A stretch of 64,000 bases of DNA from positions 868,001-932,000 of the forward strand of contig JAXBDG010000005.1 of the NCBI GenBank assembly GCA_036320915.1, read 5' to 3'. The notes beneath the pieces are model-generated. The model was given only the letters and a program-made list of their open reading frames with translations, did not search any database and was not told where the DNA came from. A program made the position numbers and the translations under genes. The stretch is from Linnemannia elongata. Its lineage: Eukaryota > Mortierellomycota > Mortierellomycetes > Mortierellales > Mortierellaceae. Positions 27,215 to 42,074 of this stretch are shown piece by piece (within the stretch, counting starts at the first letter, position 1; every line of letters begins with the position of its first letter).

Positions 27215-27530
27215 TTACATCATAGTCTCTGTCTGATATCCGAGCCAAAACCACCAAAGCTTGTCAAACTTGAGGAGATGGCGCACGGCTCGGGCTTCGG
27301 TCGTCTAGTTGATCTCCTCTCGATCCTTTGTCAGGTCTGGTGTCCCAGCCTTCTTCTAACAGCGCTTACAACATCCCTTGCGCCAAATTGTGGTCGCTGC
27401 GAGAAACGTCTCCTAGATGTTCAACCCCTTAGTCCCAACTCGCCAAAGGTTGTCCAAGTCCTTACACACCCATTTGCACAAACTCCACCTCATCCATCTC
27501 CATATGGTGAAGATAAAATCTTCTAATCGT
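27215..27530 (-). pseudogene. 5'-truncated relic of the F-box/LRR gene
   Basis: On the minus strand the end of this relic reads VRHLLKFDKLWWFWLGYQ and stops at 27215-27217. This matches the C-terminus of the intact copy (HLLKLEKLWWVWLGYQ). Upstream, base-level similarity to the intact copy continues to about 27530, covering only about the last 100 codons. Frame breaks and an internal stop prevent translation. The first three quarters of the gene are absent. With the A44 tract 62 bases beyond the stop, it resembles a 5'-truncated retrocopy, although simple decay of a tandem copy is also possible. Confidence 0.65.
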
Positions 27531-27954
27531 GATACGCTCTTGGACTGATGACGCTCCTGAACTGATCGTTCTAGGATTGATCTTTCCTGAATGATTGTTC
27601 CTGCAAGGTCCTTGATAGTTACCAAATTCTCGGAACGCAACTGTACGGAGCTTAGAAGGTCACTATCGTGTGGTGTTGGTGCGAGGTAGGACCAAAAGGC
27701 TGAGGCAGAGACAAAATGAGTCGAAGATATAAATGCATTTCACCATAAACGCGACCTCACATCAAACGCGATTTTTCTCTTCCTTTCAAGAAAAATACTG
27801 ATGCTGCAAACAACAACAACCCCCCTGTGTTGACAAGGTTAAATGTTGATACGTTTTTTTTAATCAAGACTTTCATCCACCACCATTTGTTCAGGGTATG
27901 TGTTCTGCAAAAGCTACGAGGCCTGCCCCTGCTATTCTAGACCGGCCTCCATGT

Positions 27955-29334
27955 TCAATACCCAAGCCAGACCCTTGACAGCTTCTCAAACTTAAGCAGA
28001 TGGCGCGCGACTCGGTCCTCGATCGAAATGTTGGTCTCGTTCACCGTCATTATCATCGTCACATCTTCTGACGCGTTCCCTTGCCACTGTTCCCTACAAC
28101 CCGCTCTCCAAAGTGCAATTGTCCCGAGTACCTTGTTCTTAGTGTCGAGATCCATGATCCTGATCCGGAATACCTTCAAATCCTTGCAAGCCCATTCTCC
28201 CATCTCGATTTCATCCATGTTCATCTCATGGAGATATAGGCTTAATATCTCCAATCGCGGACAACATCTCGGGATGAGCTGCAGGAAACCGACTGGATTC
28301 ATGGAGATGAGTCGATAATGGAGGAAATGCGTGCTGTTCAAAGTCGAAACCAGACTCTTGAAATGCGTAGATTCTTTTCAACGTCGCTTGATGTAGAAGA
28401 AGGGCCATGATACCCTGGATCGAGAGGCGATCGAATAAAAAGGTAATCATAGAGAGTTTTATGCTAACGTGAGAACAAAAATTAGGGACGAGAGTACCAA
28501 AATGGTCGGACAGAATGGGTTCAGTCAGTCGAGGACAGAACCGGGCAATGTCTTCCTTAACCTTGGTCGCCGGGAAGACGAAAGATGATGTGGAGCTCCA
28601 TGTTGACAGCGTCGTCAATTTCGGGAAGTAGGACAATAGGGATGGTCCGACTGAACAAACTGGAAAGAGACTGTCAAGGTTTACAGTCAATCGCTTGACA
28701 TTGGCGTGCGTGAATGATCGAGTTCGAGTTCCGACTACATCCGTTGATACCATCCCCGATTCGGATAACAGAGGGCTTGCTTCCAGGATTGCCATGAGAC
28801 CATCGTGAGTCAGGCGCAGGCAAGTGAACCGCAGGACCTGAGGTTCGTTCTGCATTATTGCGAGGCATCAGAGAAAGCGAGCCAAGCCAGGAGTAAACAC
28901 ATAGTGTGCCAAGGAATCGGTTGTTTTGGCGTGGCTGGGGCACGAACCGAGGCAAAGGTCCTTGAGGGTTGAGGTGTTCCTGGCAACGATCTCGTAGGCG
29001 AGCACGTTCTGCTTGGCTGTTGCTGTTGTCTCGACATATAACCAGCTTAGTTGTTTGACTCTTGAATGGGCGAGGACGGAGATCTGCGGGAGCAATTTAG
29101 CGTTCCTGACTATCCGGATATGATGGCCATGCTTGCCGACAATATCTGGCGGCAGCTCGGCGAAGCGGGGTTGGACATCAAAGTCGATTTCGAACCAAGT
29201 GGCAGATATAAAAAAAACTGGCCCATGTCTTTGAGGCGCGTGTGCATGAGACAGCATCCTTGAAAGTAACGAACCAACTTATGAGGGCGAATGAGCTCAG
29301 GGATTCTGACGGGTGGAGTCGAAGTCGAAGACAT
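27955..29334 (-). pseudogene. Full-length but frameshifted F-box/LRR copy
   Basis: Minus-strand copy of the 25462-26862 gene, broken by at least four frame changes. Pieces in order are MSSTSTPPVRIPELIRPHKL (start 29334), then in another frame VTFKDAVSCTRASKTW, then TWFEIDFDVQPRFAELPPD, which corresponds to IWFKIDFHVHPRFLNLSPD in the intact copy. Next come LRLTHDGLMAILEASP and FPKLTTLSTWSSTSS, then after a further shift FLQLIPRCCPRLEILSLYLH, and the end FEKLSRVWLGY with a stop at 27955. One break lies in a T8 run near 29206, a common indel site. The remaining frames are long and well matched, so the loss looks fairly recent, or the assembly may carry indel errors. The copies are in the same orientation. 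Confidence 0.75.
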
Positions 29335-29648
29335 TGTGCGTGGGTTGGTTTCCTGTTGTCGATGGTTTGCTGTTTGCAGTTTATTGAGAATGGTGGATGC
29401 GGAGCAGAGGTAGGTTGCCTATTGCTGACTCTCCTTACCTATTTCGACCTTGTACCCCTTGCTTTGACCCACACTCATTTGGTCCAGAAAATAACGCAGC
29501 TTCTACTTGCGTCCTTTCCCAAATCAGCGGCTATGTCTGGCATCCTAGCCAAACTAGCCACAGCCTGCCGAACTGAAGTCTAGTGAATGATAGTTTATTA
29601 GTTCTAGTAGCGTATTATTGTGCGCGTGCAATGTGTAGTTTAGACGCG

Positions 29649-32049
29649 TTAGTGGCGTCCAAGATCGACCTGCCAGACAAGGCTCTGGCTCTCCTTAATC
29701 GTCGATTCGTCAATCTGGCCCCAGACACCTTTGGACCCAAACACCAACACCGACATACTGGCCGCACAAGGCGTCAGACCCTTGCCTCCGTTCAATCCAA
29801 TAACCTCCTTCTCCGAGATCTTGGCCGACCCGCAGCAGTGACCCCGTTGGCAAAACTCGACAAACGCAAGCGATGGCCGAGCGTGCGTCGCCTGCACCTT
29901 GTTAGTGTTGGTGGTATCGGCACTTATAACAGTTCCTGGATTTTGTGTCATGGACTGTCCTTGTTCTGGCTCTAGCGCTGGTGCCTGTTCAGACTCCGGT
30001 ACTGGTGTTGCTGGCTTCGCAGGTGTTGTCTCATCTTCTGGTTTTGGGGCAGGCTGGACATCATACTCGTGGACGTTGACATCCTCCTCCTCCTGATCAT
30101 CGTTGCTTCCCCCTTGCTCATCATCCTGGTTTGGCTTCTTTTCACCTTGTAACCGCACATTGCCTTCTTCGTCCAAGACCTCTTCCTCTGCACCACCGTG
30201 AGAGCCTGTGGTGGTGATTCCTTCATCAACCTCATCCTGTTCGCCTGGATTCCCGACTTCAACAAATTCCTCTCCGGACTGCTCAGTGGCTGGCTCCTCT
30301 TCATCGTCCTCTGAACCTTCATCGTCATCCTCATCAATTCCACGTCGGGTCAGTGACCTCCTGGTGACGGGCTCTGTGGTCTCGACCGGCTTGGCATCTC
30401 CAAATGTAAAATCCTTGGCCAGGGTCTCGATCAACACAGTGAGCTCTTCGGCATTCAATCTCCTGCTGACCTCCTTGGTGTAGCAATCCGCAATCGCCTT
30501 CCAAGCCACTGACCGCTGCCTAAAGTCCTGGTTCATGTTTGCAAACTGTTCAAACTCGGCCGCTGTGATTCCTTGCTCCTGCTCGTATGAATCCTGAATA
30601 GCCTCGATACACTCGTGGGCAAGATCGCGATCGGGCTGAACACAGCTCTCATCCTGACAGTCCCATGCAAAGAACCGCTTTCCGAACGCCATCATCCGAT
30701 CCGTGTAAATCTTGCTTGACCTCGTGAACCGTGGCAGGATCGAAATAACAACAGTGCCCTGGCCCATCCACGTAGAGTAACCCAACGCCTCTCCTTGTGG
30801 TGCGACCAAAATACTCTGGTTGGCGAAAAGCTGAGCAGCCTGGGCGGAGCTGACCTGGTCAGGGTAGTCGAGATGTATGGTCTGCACCGAAAACCCTCTG
30901 GCAAGCAGAGCCAGCTCAAGGGTGTTGGCGTTGGGAATGCTGGTGTTGCCGTATCGACCCAGAAGGGCGACATTGATCTTGGATCGCGGTGCCGACTCTC
31001 CGTCCACGATCGTCAAATTGGTGTTTGAAACAACGGGGACCTTCTCTCCTGCGAGTGGATGGACAATGTTGGGGTCGGTCTTTTGGAATCGAATCATGGA
31101 CGAAGAGAGAGTGTCGAGCACTTTGGTCCTGAGTGAACTAATAAGGTCGTGCCCTCCGATTGTATTCTCACAGTAGGGACGACTGCATCTTGACTGGAGT
31201 CCGATGACGGCTTTGGCGAAACAAGTAGGGTAGGACTTTGATGGAGCGTTGATTTGGTGTCCTGTCAATGGCCTGTCCTTCTTGGGATCCAGAATGATAT
31301 CCCGTCCGAAGGGTGCGAGGAGATATGTGTCAAGCTCCAAATCGCTGTTGTCCTGATTCCTGTACTGCTTCTTGCGCTCACTGTCCTTCTTTTCCTGTCC
31401 AGTGACACGCATAAACCACGACGTGCGCGATCCCCCGAAGCTCGACATGACACTAGGTAGGATTAGAAGTCGATGTGTGGTTAGTCATCGGTGGTATATA
31501 GAGAGCATGGACACCCAAAGGAAGAAGCGAAAAGGTTATTCCTAGTGGTGCTGATTGGGATTGTCATATGAACGGACGAATGGTGGGGCGGAGAACAAGG
31601 GTTGCACAAAATATAATCAAAAAGGTTCTATCCTGTTTTGCTCAAGCGGACAAAGCATCACGGTAGGGATTCATATGTAAACAAAGTTGGCTCTAGACAG
31701 CATGATGTTGATATTGTTGTCCTCCACATCTGCCACAGTCTGTTCAGAAACTTGCATAAAAGCCGTCAGTCGATCTTTTCAATTGAACGCTCTATATTAC
31801 CTGTGCAAAGGCAGCAAGTTGTTCAAGATCCATGTCGGCCTATGCGTCGGATCTCTTCCGTAAAGGAAAATGGTCTCATCCACAAAGCGATACGTCGAAG
31901 CGGGGAACTCTTTCATAATGGCCGGGCGATAGTAAGAGTCTGATCCAGGGTCGGCTGCAACGACATTGATCAAAGGAAATTCCTCCGCATCCTTAGCAGG
32001 ATGGATCCATGCACCTTGTTAATTGAACAGAACAAGGGAGCTATTGTTA

Positions 32050-32081
<32 letters not shown>

Positions 32082-32572
32082 GGACAATAATTCTTTACGT
32101 AACCATTGAAGCATTCATACAGCGCGGACAACCTCCTTTTAAAACCCTCACCTCGCTCAGCATCGACACACAGGTTCTGAACGGTGCAGATAGTCTCGCG
32201 GTTGAACCCTGAGCCATGAATAGATGGTGTGGATGGACCGTGTGTAGAAGGAGCAGCCGCACTCGACTGGCAAGCGAATTGTGAGACCAAGGTAGTGTTT
32301 CTCCAGCGCATCGTCTTGGACGCAACTCCCCCTAGCCGCTGTTCGAGTATTGTCCAGTCTTCAGTGTCGATGGTTGCATGGTTAAAGCGGAGCGAGAAGC
32401 TGGAGTAGGAGTAGAGCATGATAGAAGAGAGACAAAAGACGGCAACGATGACGGTGAGGAACATGCGAGGTGAGAGACAAGATCTCGGGAGGAGAATGGT
32501 CCTTGAAGCCATTGCGGAGACGCCTGCTGTTGAAAAGAGGGGCAGGGTTGGCCCGCTGTTCCGTGAAGGCAT
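29649..32572 (-). CDS. GT61-family glycosyltransferase with acidic insertion
   Basis: Type II membrane protein. The first exon (start MPSRNSGPTLPLFSTAG at 32572) has a basic segment followed by the signal-anchor MFLTVIVAVFCLSSIMLYSY. An exon at about 31803-32028 carries ADPGSDSYYRPA and RPTWILNNLLPLHR, the latter resembling the H...N.L.PL.R block of GT61/EOGT-type enzymes. The last exon has the diagnostic block VALLGRYGNTSIPNANTL, ILVAPQGEALGYSTWMGQG and VVISILPRF. GT61 enzymes transfer sugars such as GlcNAc or xylose to proteins or glycans in the ER/Golgi lumen. After the catalytic block about 190 residues of Glu/Asp-rich, Pro-rich low complexity intervene. A Cys-rich end follows (CQRGHCCGSAKISEKE, then VLVFGSKGVWGQIDES). 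The junction between the exon near 31680-31740 and the last exon is unresolved. Donor sugar and acceptor are unknown. Confidence 0.8.
32053..32081. repeat. T29 tract in the first GT61 intron
   Basis: An uninterrupted run of 29 T between the first coding exon and the exon starting near 32028. On the coding (minus) strand it is poly(A), just upstream of the acceptor. Confidence 0.9.
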
Positions 32573-33233
32573 GGCCAGCAGCAGTGAGTGATGGAGCTGG
32601 TTGTTGTTGCGTTGAATGTAGTTGTTGAAGGGAACGGTGGCGGTTGGGGCTGCAGAGAGGAAGAAGGGGTGGGGTTGACGAGGAGCGAAGAAGGGGGTTG
32701 AAGTGTGAGGGAGAAAGCGAGGTGTAAGGAGGTGCTTGGGACTGTATTAAACAAGGGTTCGGTTCGAAAAGGGTGGATAGGGCGGATAATAGAAAGGTGT
32801 TTATTGGTAGCAATATGAGGATGAGGGATGGAATGAGGAAAAGTGATGTTAACGAGGGTGACAGAGAAGGAAGTTGATGGCAGAGGAAACGGGTAAAGTG
32901 ATAAACGAGTGTGAAAGGAAAAAAAAATGAGTGAAAAGGTGAGACCAGCGAGGAGGGGTGATCAGTTCTTGGAGGGGGAAACGCTAATTCCTTGCACATT
33001 TACACCATTTCCATGCACGGAAGTAACGATTGATCCTCTCTCTTTTTCTCTCTCTACTTTCTCTTCTTTCTTTCTTTTCATGGGGGGGGGGGGGGGGGAA
33101 TGAACAAAAGGGCAACATCACTTTCTCGCTTTTCACCTTCTTCTTTTTCTTCTTTTTTTTCTTCTTGTTCTCTTACGTCTTCTTCACCAACCACTCCTCT
33201 ACACACAACCACAACCATCTCCCCCACTTCCTC
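32573..33233. promoter_or_regulatory. Divergent promoter, GT61 and phosphoglucomutase
   Basis: A 661-base region separates two divergent start codons. Each side has a CT-rich leader on its own coding strand. A run of 17 G (33082-33098) lies about 136 bases before the phosphoglucomutase ATG. No exon was found. Confidence 0.5.
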
Positions 33234-36679
<3,446 letters not shown>

Positions 36680-36959
36680 ATATCTTCTCTGTCGTTCACT
36701 TCCAGTCGCGATCGGATGGGGGGTAGTCTCTAGGTCTCTTTGTTCACACGTTCGCGTTGAGGTCGTTTCCCTCTTGACGTGAACATCGACACACCCAAAC
36801 ACCACACAGCTTTCTTAATTATCCAACGCATCAAGCATGCATCTGTAAATAAAAATATGGAAACGAGAGATGTCAACTCTTCGTTTGTTCAAATAACAAA
36901 CAAAAGACTGTCAAAGGGATACAAGAAAGGCTCTTTTATCTTGAGACTGAGAGAGCGAA

Positions 36960-36999
<40 letters not shown>

Positions 37000-39086
37000 T
37001 ATACCCGGGAGTGGAGTGCCGCATTGGAGTGCCGTAGTCGGTGGCGTTTTTTTTTAAAAAAATAAAATAAAAGTGTTGAGCCCCCATGCATAAAGCTACT
37101 GTACGTTTATGTGATTTCTCCTCGGACATGTATATATGATCGAGCTTGTGGGCCGGTGCTTGCGGTGGCGCAACAATACAGAACAGAACAGAACAGAACA
37201 GAACAGGAGGTGTATGATATCGCTTTCTGTTTCGTCCCCCCTTCTCTGTACCATGCCATAGATACGCTGAAATTCAATTTGCTTGTTCACAACAACACCA
37301 GCCCAGCCTAAAACCATGATAATCTGATTAGTCGGCTATGCTGCACTCCTGTTCTGTTGTGGTTACGTCTGATGTGAGAGAAATAAGCGAAGGAGGAAGG
37401 GAATGACCAAGGCCAGATTTATTCTTCAGCGTGTAGCGTTGTTTTTTTTTGTTTGTGCTTGTTATTCCTTTTATTTTGCTCGTGTGATAAGGGAACAGTT
37501 GGCATGATGGGATGGGACATGGGATGGAAGGGAGGGCTTAGGGTTTGTTTTTTCTCCCGTTCATTATCGTGTATGATAGGAACAAGGACAAATTATGACA
37601 AGGATCTATTTTGCATAAAGCAGGCGTGTTTGGCTCGAGATCGATCGTCAACAGCAAAAAACTTGCTTTGAGTCTGAACCGCCGACCATCGACATCGGTA
37701 TGAACATCTACGAAGCTATCTTTATTTTTTTTTATTTTTTTGCAAGAAAAGGCATATTCACCTTCTCCCCTTGCATGGCGATGGTGGTGGTTGTTGTGAA
37801 AGGGGTGATCGATGGTCAATCAATACCTAGCCCTATGCACACACTCATGCATTGTAGATGGTTGATGGAGACATGGATATAGTGTATTTCCTTTTCCCTT
37901 TGATATTTTTCTCTGCCACATTACAAGTGCCTTCTATTTAGCTGCAACAATTTTTGCCACCGCCTCCTCTGCTCACTTGTCTTGACACCTGCTCGAGCTC
38001 CTCCTTCCTTCTCCTCCCTTTGTTCTCGTTATTAGTCTCCTTTTTGTTTGTATTTTCTCTCCAGCCCACCCTTCTTTTTTTTTTTCAATGTCGTTCGTTC
38101 GTTCAACAGATTATTTCACTCTGAGGAAAAAGGGCTCTCAACTACAACAAAAAAAAATAATAAAAAAAGAGAGAAGGGAACGGAAATCAAATCAAGTTCA
38201 ACGCAACCAAGGGATTGGACTGACTCGTTCCCTCTTGATGAACGAATGAATGGATGAAGGGAAGAAGTAGTCAGGGGGAGGGGACAAGATGTACTTTGAC
38301 AAGATGGATGGATGGGCCTGGAATGAGGACAAGGTATTGCCGGTTCAATTGGGTGAGAGGCAGATTAATTTAGATAGTTGGAGGGCAATCGTGGTCTTTG
38401 GACTTCTCTTTACCTCGTTTATTCCTTCGCCTTTTGTCTATGTACTTGCGCGCTCGAGTAGTGAGAAGTTAGCGCACTTTTTTTTTCCTTTGCGGAGACC
38501 GACAAGAAGAGAAAACTGTACCAGTACATGCGTCATAAAAAGATAGAAGCCAGCCAGCCAGGTAGCCAGCGGCTTTTGCCGTTGCAATACTGCGTGCTTT
38601 TCATCGTATTGAATTTTTCTGTAAGAAAAACAATCCAGCCCTAGAGAGAGAGAGCAAGCGAGAAGGGAAAAGAGAGAGGGGTCGATGCCCAAACCTAATG
38701 CAGAGCCCCTTCCCTTCCCTGTGCCGCTTCCTTTTTCATACCTTCAATCTCATCCTGTTGTCCATTCGTCTTTTTGGCCGAAGGCTCTCAATGAAAAATG
38801 ACATGGACAAAGTGTCCCAATCGATATGTTTAGTACAATACCGTACTCTTTCCGAATGAGTTGAACTGGAAAGACAGCAACAAACAGCTGAAGTCATCAT
38901 TTTGTCGTGTGTGTTTTTGTGTCCACCTTTCAGCCTCGTCCTCACATTCCCTTTTTCTTCTCTGCCTTTTCTCTCTTTTTCTTTTTTCTTTTTTCTTTTT
39001 TCTTTTCTTTAACCCTATCCCCTCTCACCACCACCACTACCCTCAGGAGTTCAACCACCGCCTACCAACCGCCACAGCAACAAGCC
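36680..39086. other. Gene-free stretch between phosphoglucomutase and bestrophin-like gene
   Basis: About 2.4 kb without a supported gene. It holds the phosphoglucomutase 3' UTR, an A34 run (36963-36996), five GAACA units (37181-37205) and pyrimidine-rich patches near 37930-38080 and 38930-39050. The last patch is the leader of the bestrophin-like gene. The open frames here lack protein-like composition. Confidence 0.5.
36848..36853 (+). terminator. AATAAA polyadenylation signal of phosphoglucomutase
   Basis: AATAAA lies about 170 bases after the phosphoglucomutase stop codon. An A34 run follows at 36963-36996. Confidence 0.45.
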
Positions 39087-41688
39087 ATGTCATACTTCAA
39101 GAGGCCAGCAGAGTTCTACAGAAGGACTCAGTGGACCTATCCAGGTACAGGAACATAACACAATAGCCAGATCTCACCCTCCTTTCTTCCTTCTCCCAGT
39201 CCGTCCTTCTCTCTTCATTCCTTTTATCTTTACTTTTTTTTCGTTTCCTCGGTACTCTCGGCACTCTTTGGTTCGAATCTTTTCCATTTTTTCTTGTTTG
39301 TTTTCCAATGGGATACAAAAGCTTTCTTTTCACTCTCCTTTAGACGATGGAACGATCGAGACGCGGTTGTCCTTTACTATTGTTGTCTTCCCGTGAATTC
39401 AATTTTTCGACAGTTGGAAAGTGGAAGGATTAGTGAGGAATTCAATCCTCTTTGTTCCTTGCCCATTTGGCACCCTTCTTCCCCCCTTCCTCCCCCCTTC
39501 GTCTACTAGTTCTTTCACAGCTCTCTGTGCGTGGGTGTGTGAAAAAATAACGAAAGGGTGGCAGTAGATCGGATTTTGTTTGTGCCCCCCCCCCCCCCCC
39601 TTGCCCTTACTTCTCTCCCCTGGCTTTTTTCAGAGTGTTCAGGGCACACCTCATTGGGCACCCTTCTTCGAGGTCGTTTTAGTGTTGTGTGGGAGTCTGA
39701 ATGCATGGACATGTGTTTTCCCCTTTGCCCTTATCCTTTTCTTTGTGCCTGAATATTTTATTTTTTTGATGTCTCTGATGTTTCTGACTTGACGACTGGG
39801 CAATCATCATCATCTCCCTTCGATCTTACTCCCCACTCTCCCATCAAGGAGGGACACGCGGGCTGGATCCAATTTCCTGACACTTGGTTCTTTTTTTTCC
39901 CGCGGGAAGATGAAGCGAAAACGCACGCAAACACACCCACGGCGGACTTTTTCTCTTTCCTTTATTATTATTTTTTTTTTCGTTCTCGCTTTCTTGATAT
40001 AAGTTTGGTGCGATGAAGGAGCAGCAACATGGAAGAGGAGGAACTACATTATCTTCATTGAAATGAACAAAGGGTCGAGAATACGACAGCGAGGAACTTT
40101 CAAAACAAACTGATTTAAACCGCCTCTTATCCTTTTAACAACGAACCTCGTATAGATTCCCTTCGTATTACTGGATCGGTTATCCCCACCGTTTTGCCTG
40201 ATGTCCTGATCGTCACCGGATTCACTGCCACCATCCAGTTCATCCAGACCCAGCAGATCCTCCCCTTCAACCTCTACTTTCACGCTGTCATCGGTAAGGA
40301 AACATGAGGAGGCCAATTGAAAGGATACAACGGGATCAATTACAGCAAGGAAAAGAGGAAGAAAACAAACATAACCAATGGAAAAGAGAAAGCAGAAAAA
40401 AGGAACTCAATATGCAAGGAAAAGGAAGGCCAATGCTCAAAAACAGAAAAGGAAGAACAACACTAACCATGTCCCACCCTCATTTTTCTCACTTTTCTTA
40501 CCCCTCGATAACAAAAAAATCCCCCACAATAGTTCCTGCTTTGTCCGTCGTTGTCGGTTTGATCTTGGCGTTCCGTACCAACACTGCCTATGATCGTTTC
40601 TGGGAGGGTCGCAAGTTGTGGTCGTCGTTGGATGTTCAGATGCGTAACTTTTCGCGCATGATCTGGGTGGGTATGAAGGAGACCAACCATCAGGTCCACG
40701 CTGCCGGATCCAATGTCTCGCTCACCGCTGCTGCCCCTACCCCCGGCGCCCCCGCTGCTGCCCCCGCTGCTGCCCCCAGCAACGGTCTCCACCTCTTTGG
40801 TCGCAACTCTGGAAAGGTCAGCCCTAACGGCAAGAACACCACCCCTAACACTTTGACCGAATTCCACCACGCCGACGATTACGAGAAGGTCCTCGTCATC
40901 AAGCTCCTCCTCGCCTACGCCGTCTCGGTCAAGCACCATTTGCGTCAAGAGTTTGGTGTCCGCTACTTCGATCTCGAATACCTCCTTCCCGAGGGTTTCG
41001 CCCCCTGCGCCTCTACAGACCACGTCGAGATCAAGATTGTTCATGACAAGGCTCTTGGAGATCGTCAGCGCCACTACAACGAGGACCCCTGGACCATTCG
41101 CTCTGGAAACGATGAGGGTCAGATGTCATTGCCACTCGAGATTGCCTATGCTCTGTCGCTTTGGGTTCTGGGCGAAGCCCGTGGAGGTCGTATTGAGAGC
41201 TCGTTGATTGGAAACCTTTTGGGATCCATCAACACCATGGTCGATATTTTTACCAACATGGAGCGGATCGTCTTCACCCCCATCCCCCTCGCCTACTCAA
41301 TCCACTTGTAAGTCCTATTATCTTGCTTTTCTCGCTATGGCTCTGATCTTCAACTCACATGAACATTGAGTTGATTGATACTCATCTCTAACCACTTCTC
41401 TTCCCTGCCTTACCACGTTCAACAAAAAAAAATAGGCGTCAGGTCGTGTACTTGTACACTCTCGCCCTCCCCTTCACCTTCATCAAGGACCTCGGCTGGA
41501 GCACCGTCCCCCTCATGGCCCTCGTCTCCTTCACCCTTTTCGGTATGGAGGGTATCGGTCGTGAGATCGAGAACCCCTTCGGTAAGGACGCCAACGATTT
41601 GCACATGGACGACTTCTGCCGTGACCTCAAGCGCGAGCTCCAGTACCTCGTCAACCTCCAAAACACCGTTCCCGGTAGCCATGCTTAA
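39087..41688 (+). CDS. UPF0187/bestrophin-like membrane channel protein
   Basis: Four exons (39087-39144, 40156-40293, 40533-41307, 41436-41688) close to 407 residues. The protein belongs to the UPF0187/bestrophin superfamily, anion or chloride channels in animals, plants and bacteria. Recognisable blocks are SLRITGSVIPTVLPDVL, VPALSVVVGLILAFRTNTAY followed by DRFWEGRKLWSSL (the hallmark FRTNTAYDRFWEGR), LGSINTMVDIFTNMERIVFTP, then IPLAYSIHLRQVVYLYTLAL and GMEGIGREIENPFG. The last resembles the conserved E-DPF element of the family. An Ala/Pro-rich insertion (about residues 110-150) lies in the cytosolic part. The 58-base first exon encodes MSYFKRPAEFYRRTQWTYP and is followed by a 1-kb intron. 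The cellular membrane is not evident from sequence. Confidence 0.93.
39585..39600. repeat. C16 tract in bestrophin-like intron 1
   Basis: An uninterrupted run of 16 C inside the first intron. Confidence 0.9.
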
Positions 41689-41790
41689 AACAGTTTTTTG
41701 TTATCAAGCATTTTAGTTGTTTTATAGTGTAACGCCATACCACCTTTTTTTTTTTATGTTTTAGTTATTCTTTTTTGATGGGGTGAAAAA

Positions 41791-41796
41791 AATAAA
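41791..41796 (+). terminator. AATAAA polyadenylation signal of bestrophin-like gene
   Basis: AATAAATAAA begins 103 bases past the stop at 41688, within the 386-base gap before the convergent membrane-protein gene. Confidence 0.5.
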
Positions 41797-41967
41797 TAAA
41801 AAACGACAAGCGCATGAATTGTACCTGCTCTTGTCCCTCTCTTTTTTTTTTAACAAACGTAATAGTCGTTCTACTTGCAACCACATGAGATATTTTCCTC
41901 TTTCTTGAAGGACCGCTATGCTCGCCATTCAAAAACACTTTCAAGAGTGGCATTTGGATTGAACTGT

Positions 41968-41973
41968 TTATTT
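41968..41973 (-). terminator. AATAAA polyadenylation signal of the 42075 gene
   Basis: TTTATT on the plus strand gives AATAAA on the minus strand, 102 bases beyond the stop of the 42075-43136 gene. The two convergent transcripts would therefore end without overlapping. Confidence 0.5.
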
Positions 41974-42074
41974 TTTTATTGCGTTTTTTTTTAGTTGTTT
42001 TTTTTTTTTTTTTTTTTCCAAGCTGGTTGTATTTGAGATGCTGTGTTGTGTGTTTGTTGTATTGGAAATAGAAC

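Noticed and set aside
33030..33233. N-terminal extension of phosphoglucomutase from an upstream in-frame ATG
   Set aside because: The extension is translated leader including a G17 run; the family N-terminus begins at [14 protein letters not shown].
37181..37205. GAACA tandem units considered as a possible CRISPR or minisatellite locus
   Set aside because: Only five perfect 5-base units without spacers; an ordinary microsatellite.
38289..38546. An 85-codon frame reading MYFDKMDGWAW
   Set aside because: Isolated in the gene-free stretch, with no leader, splice partner or recognisable domain.
39268..39282. GGTTCGAATC, resembling a tRNA B-box
   Set aside because: No A-box or foldable acceptor and anticodon arms around it; it lies in the bestrophin-like intron.
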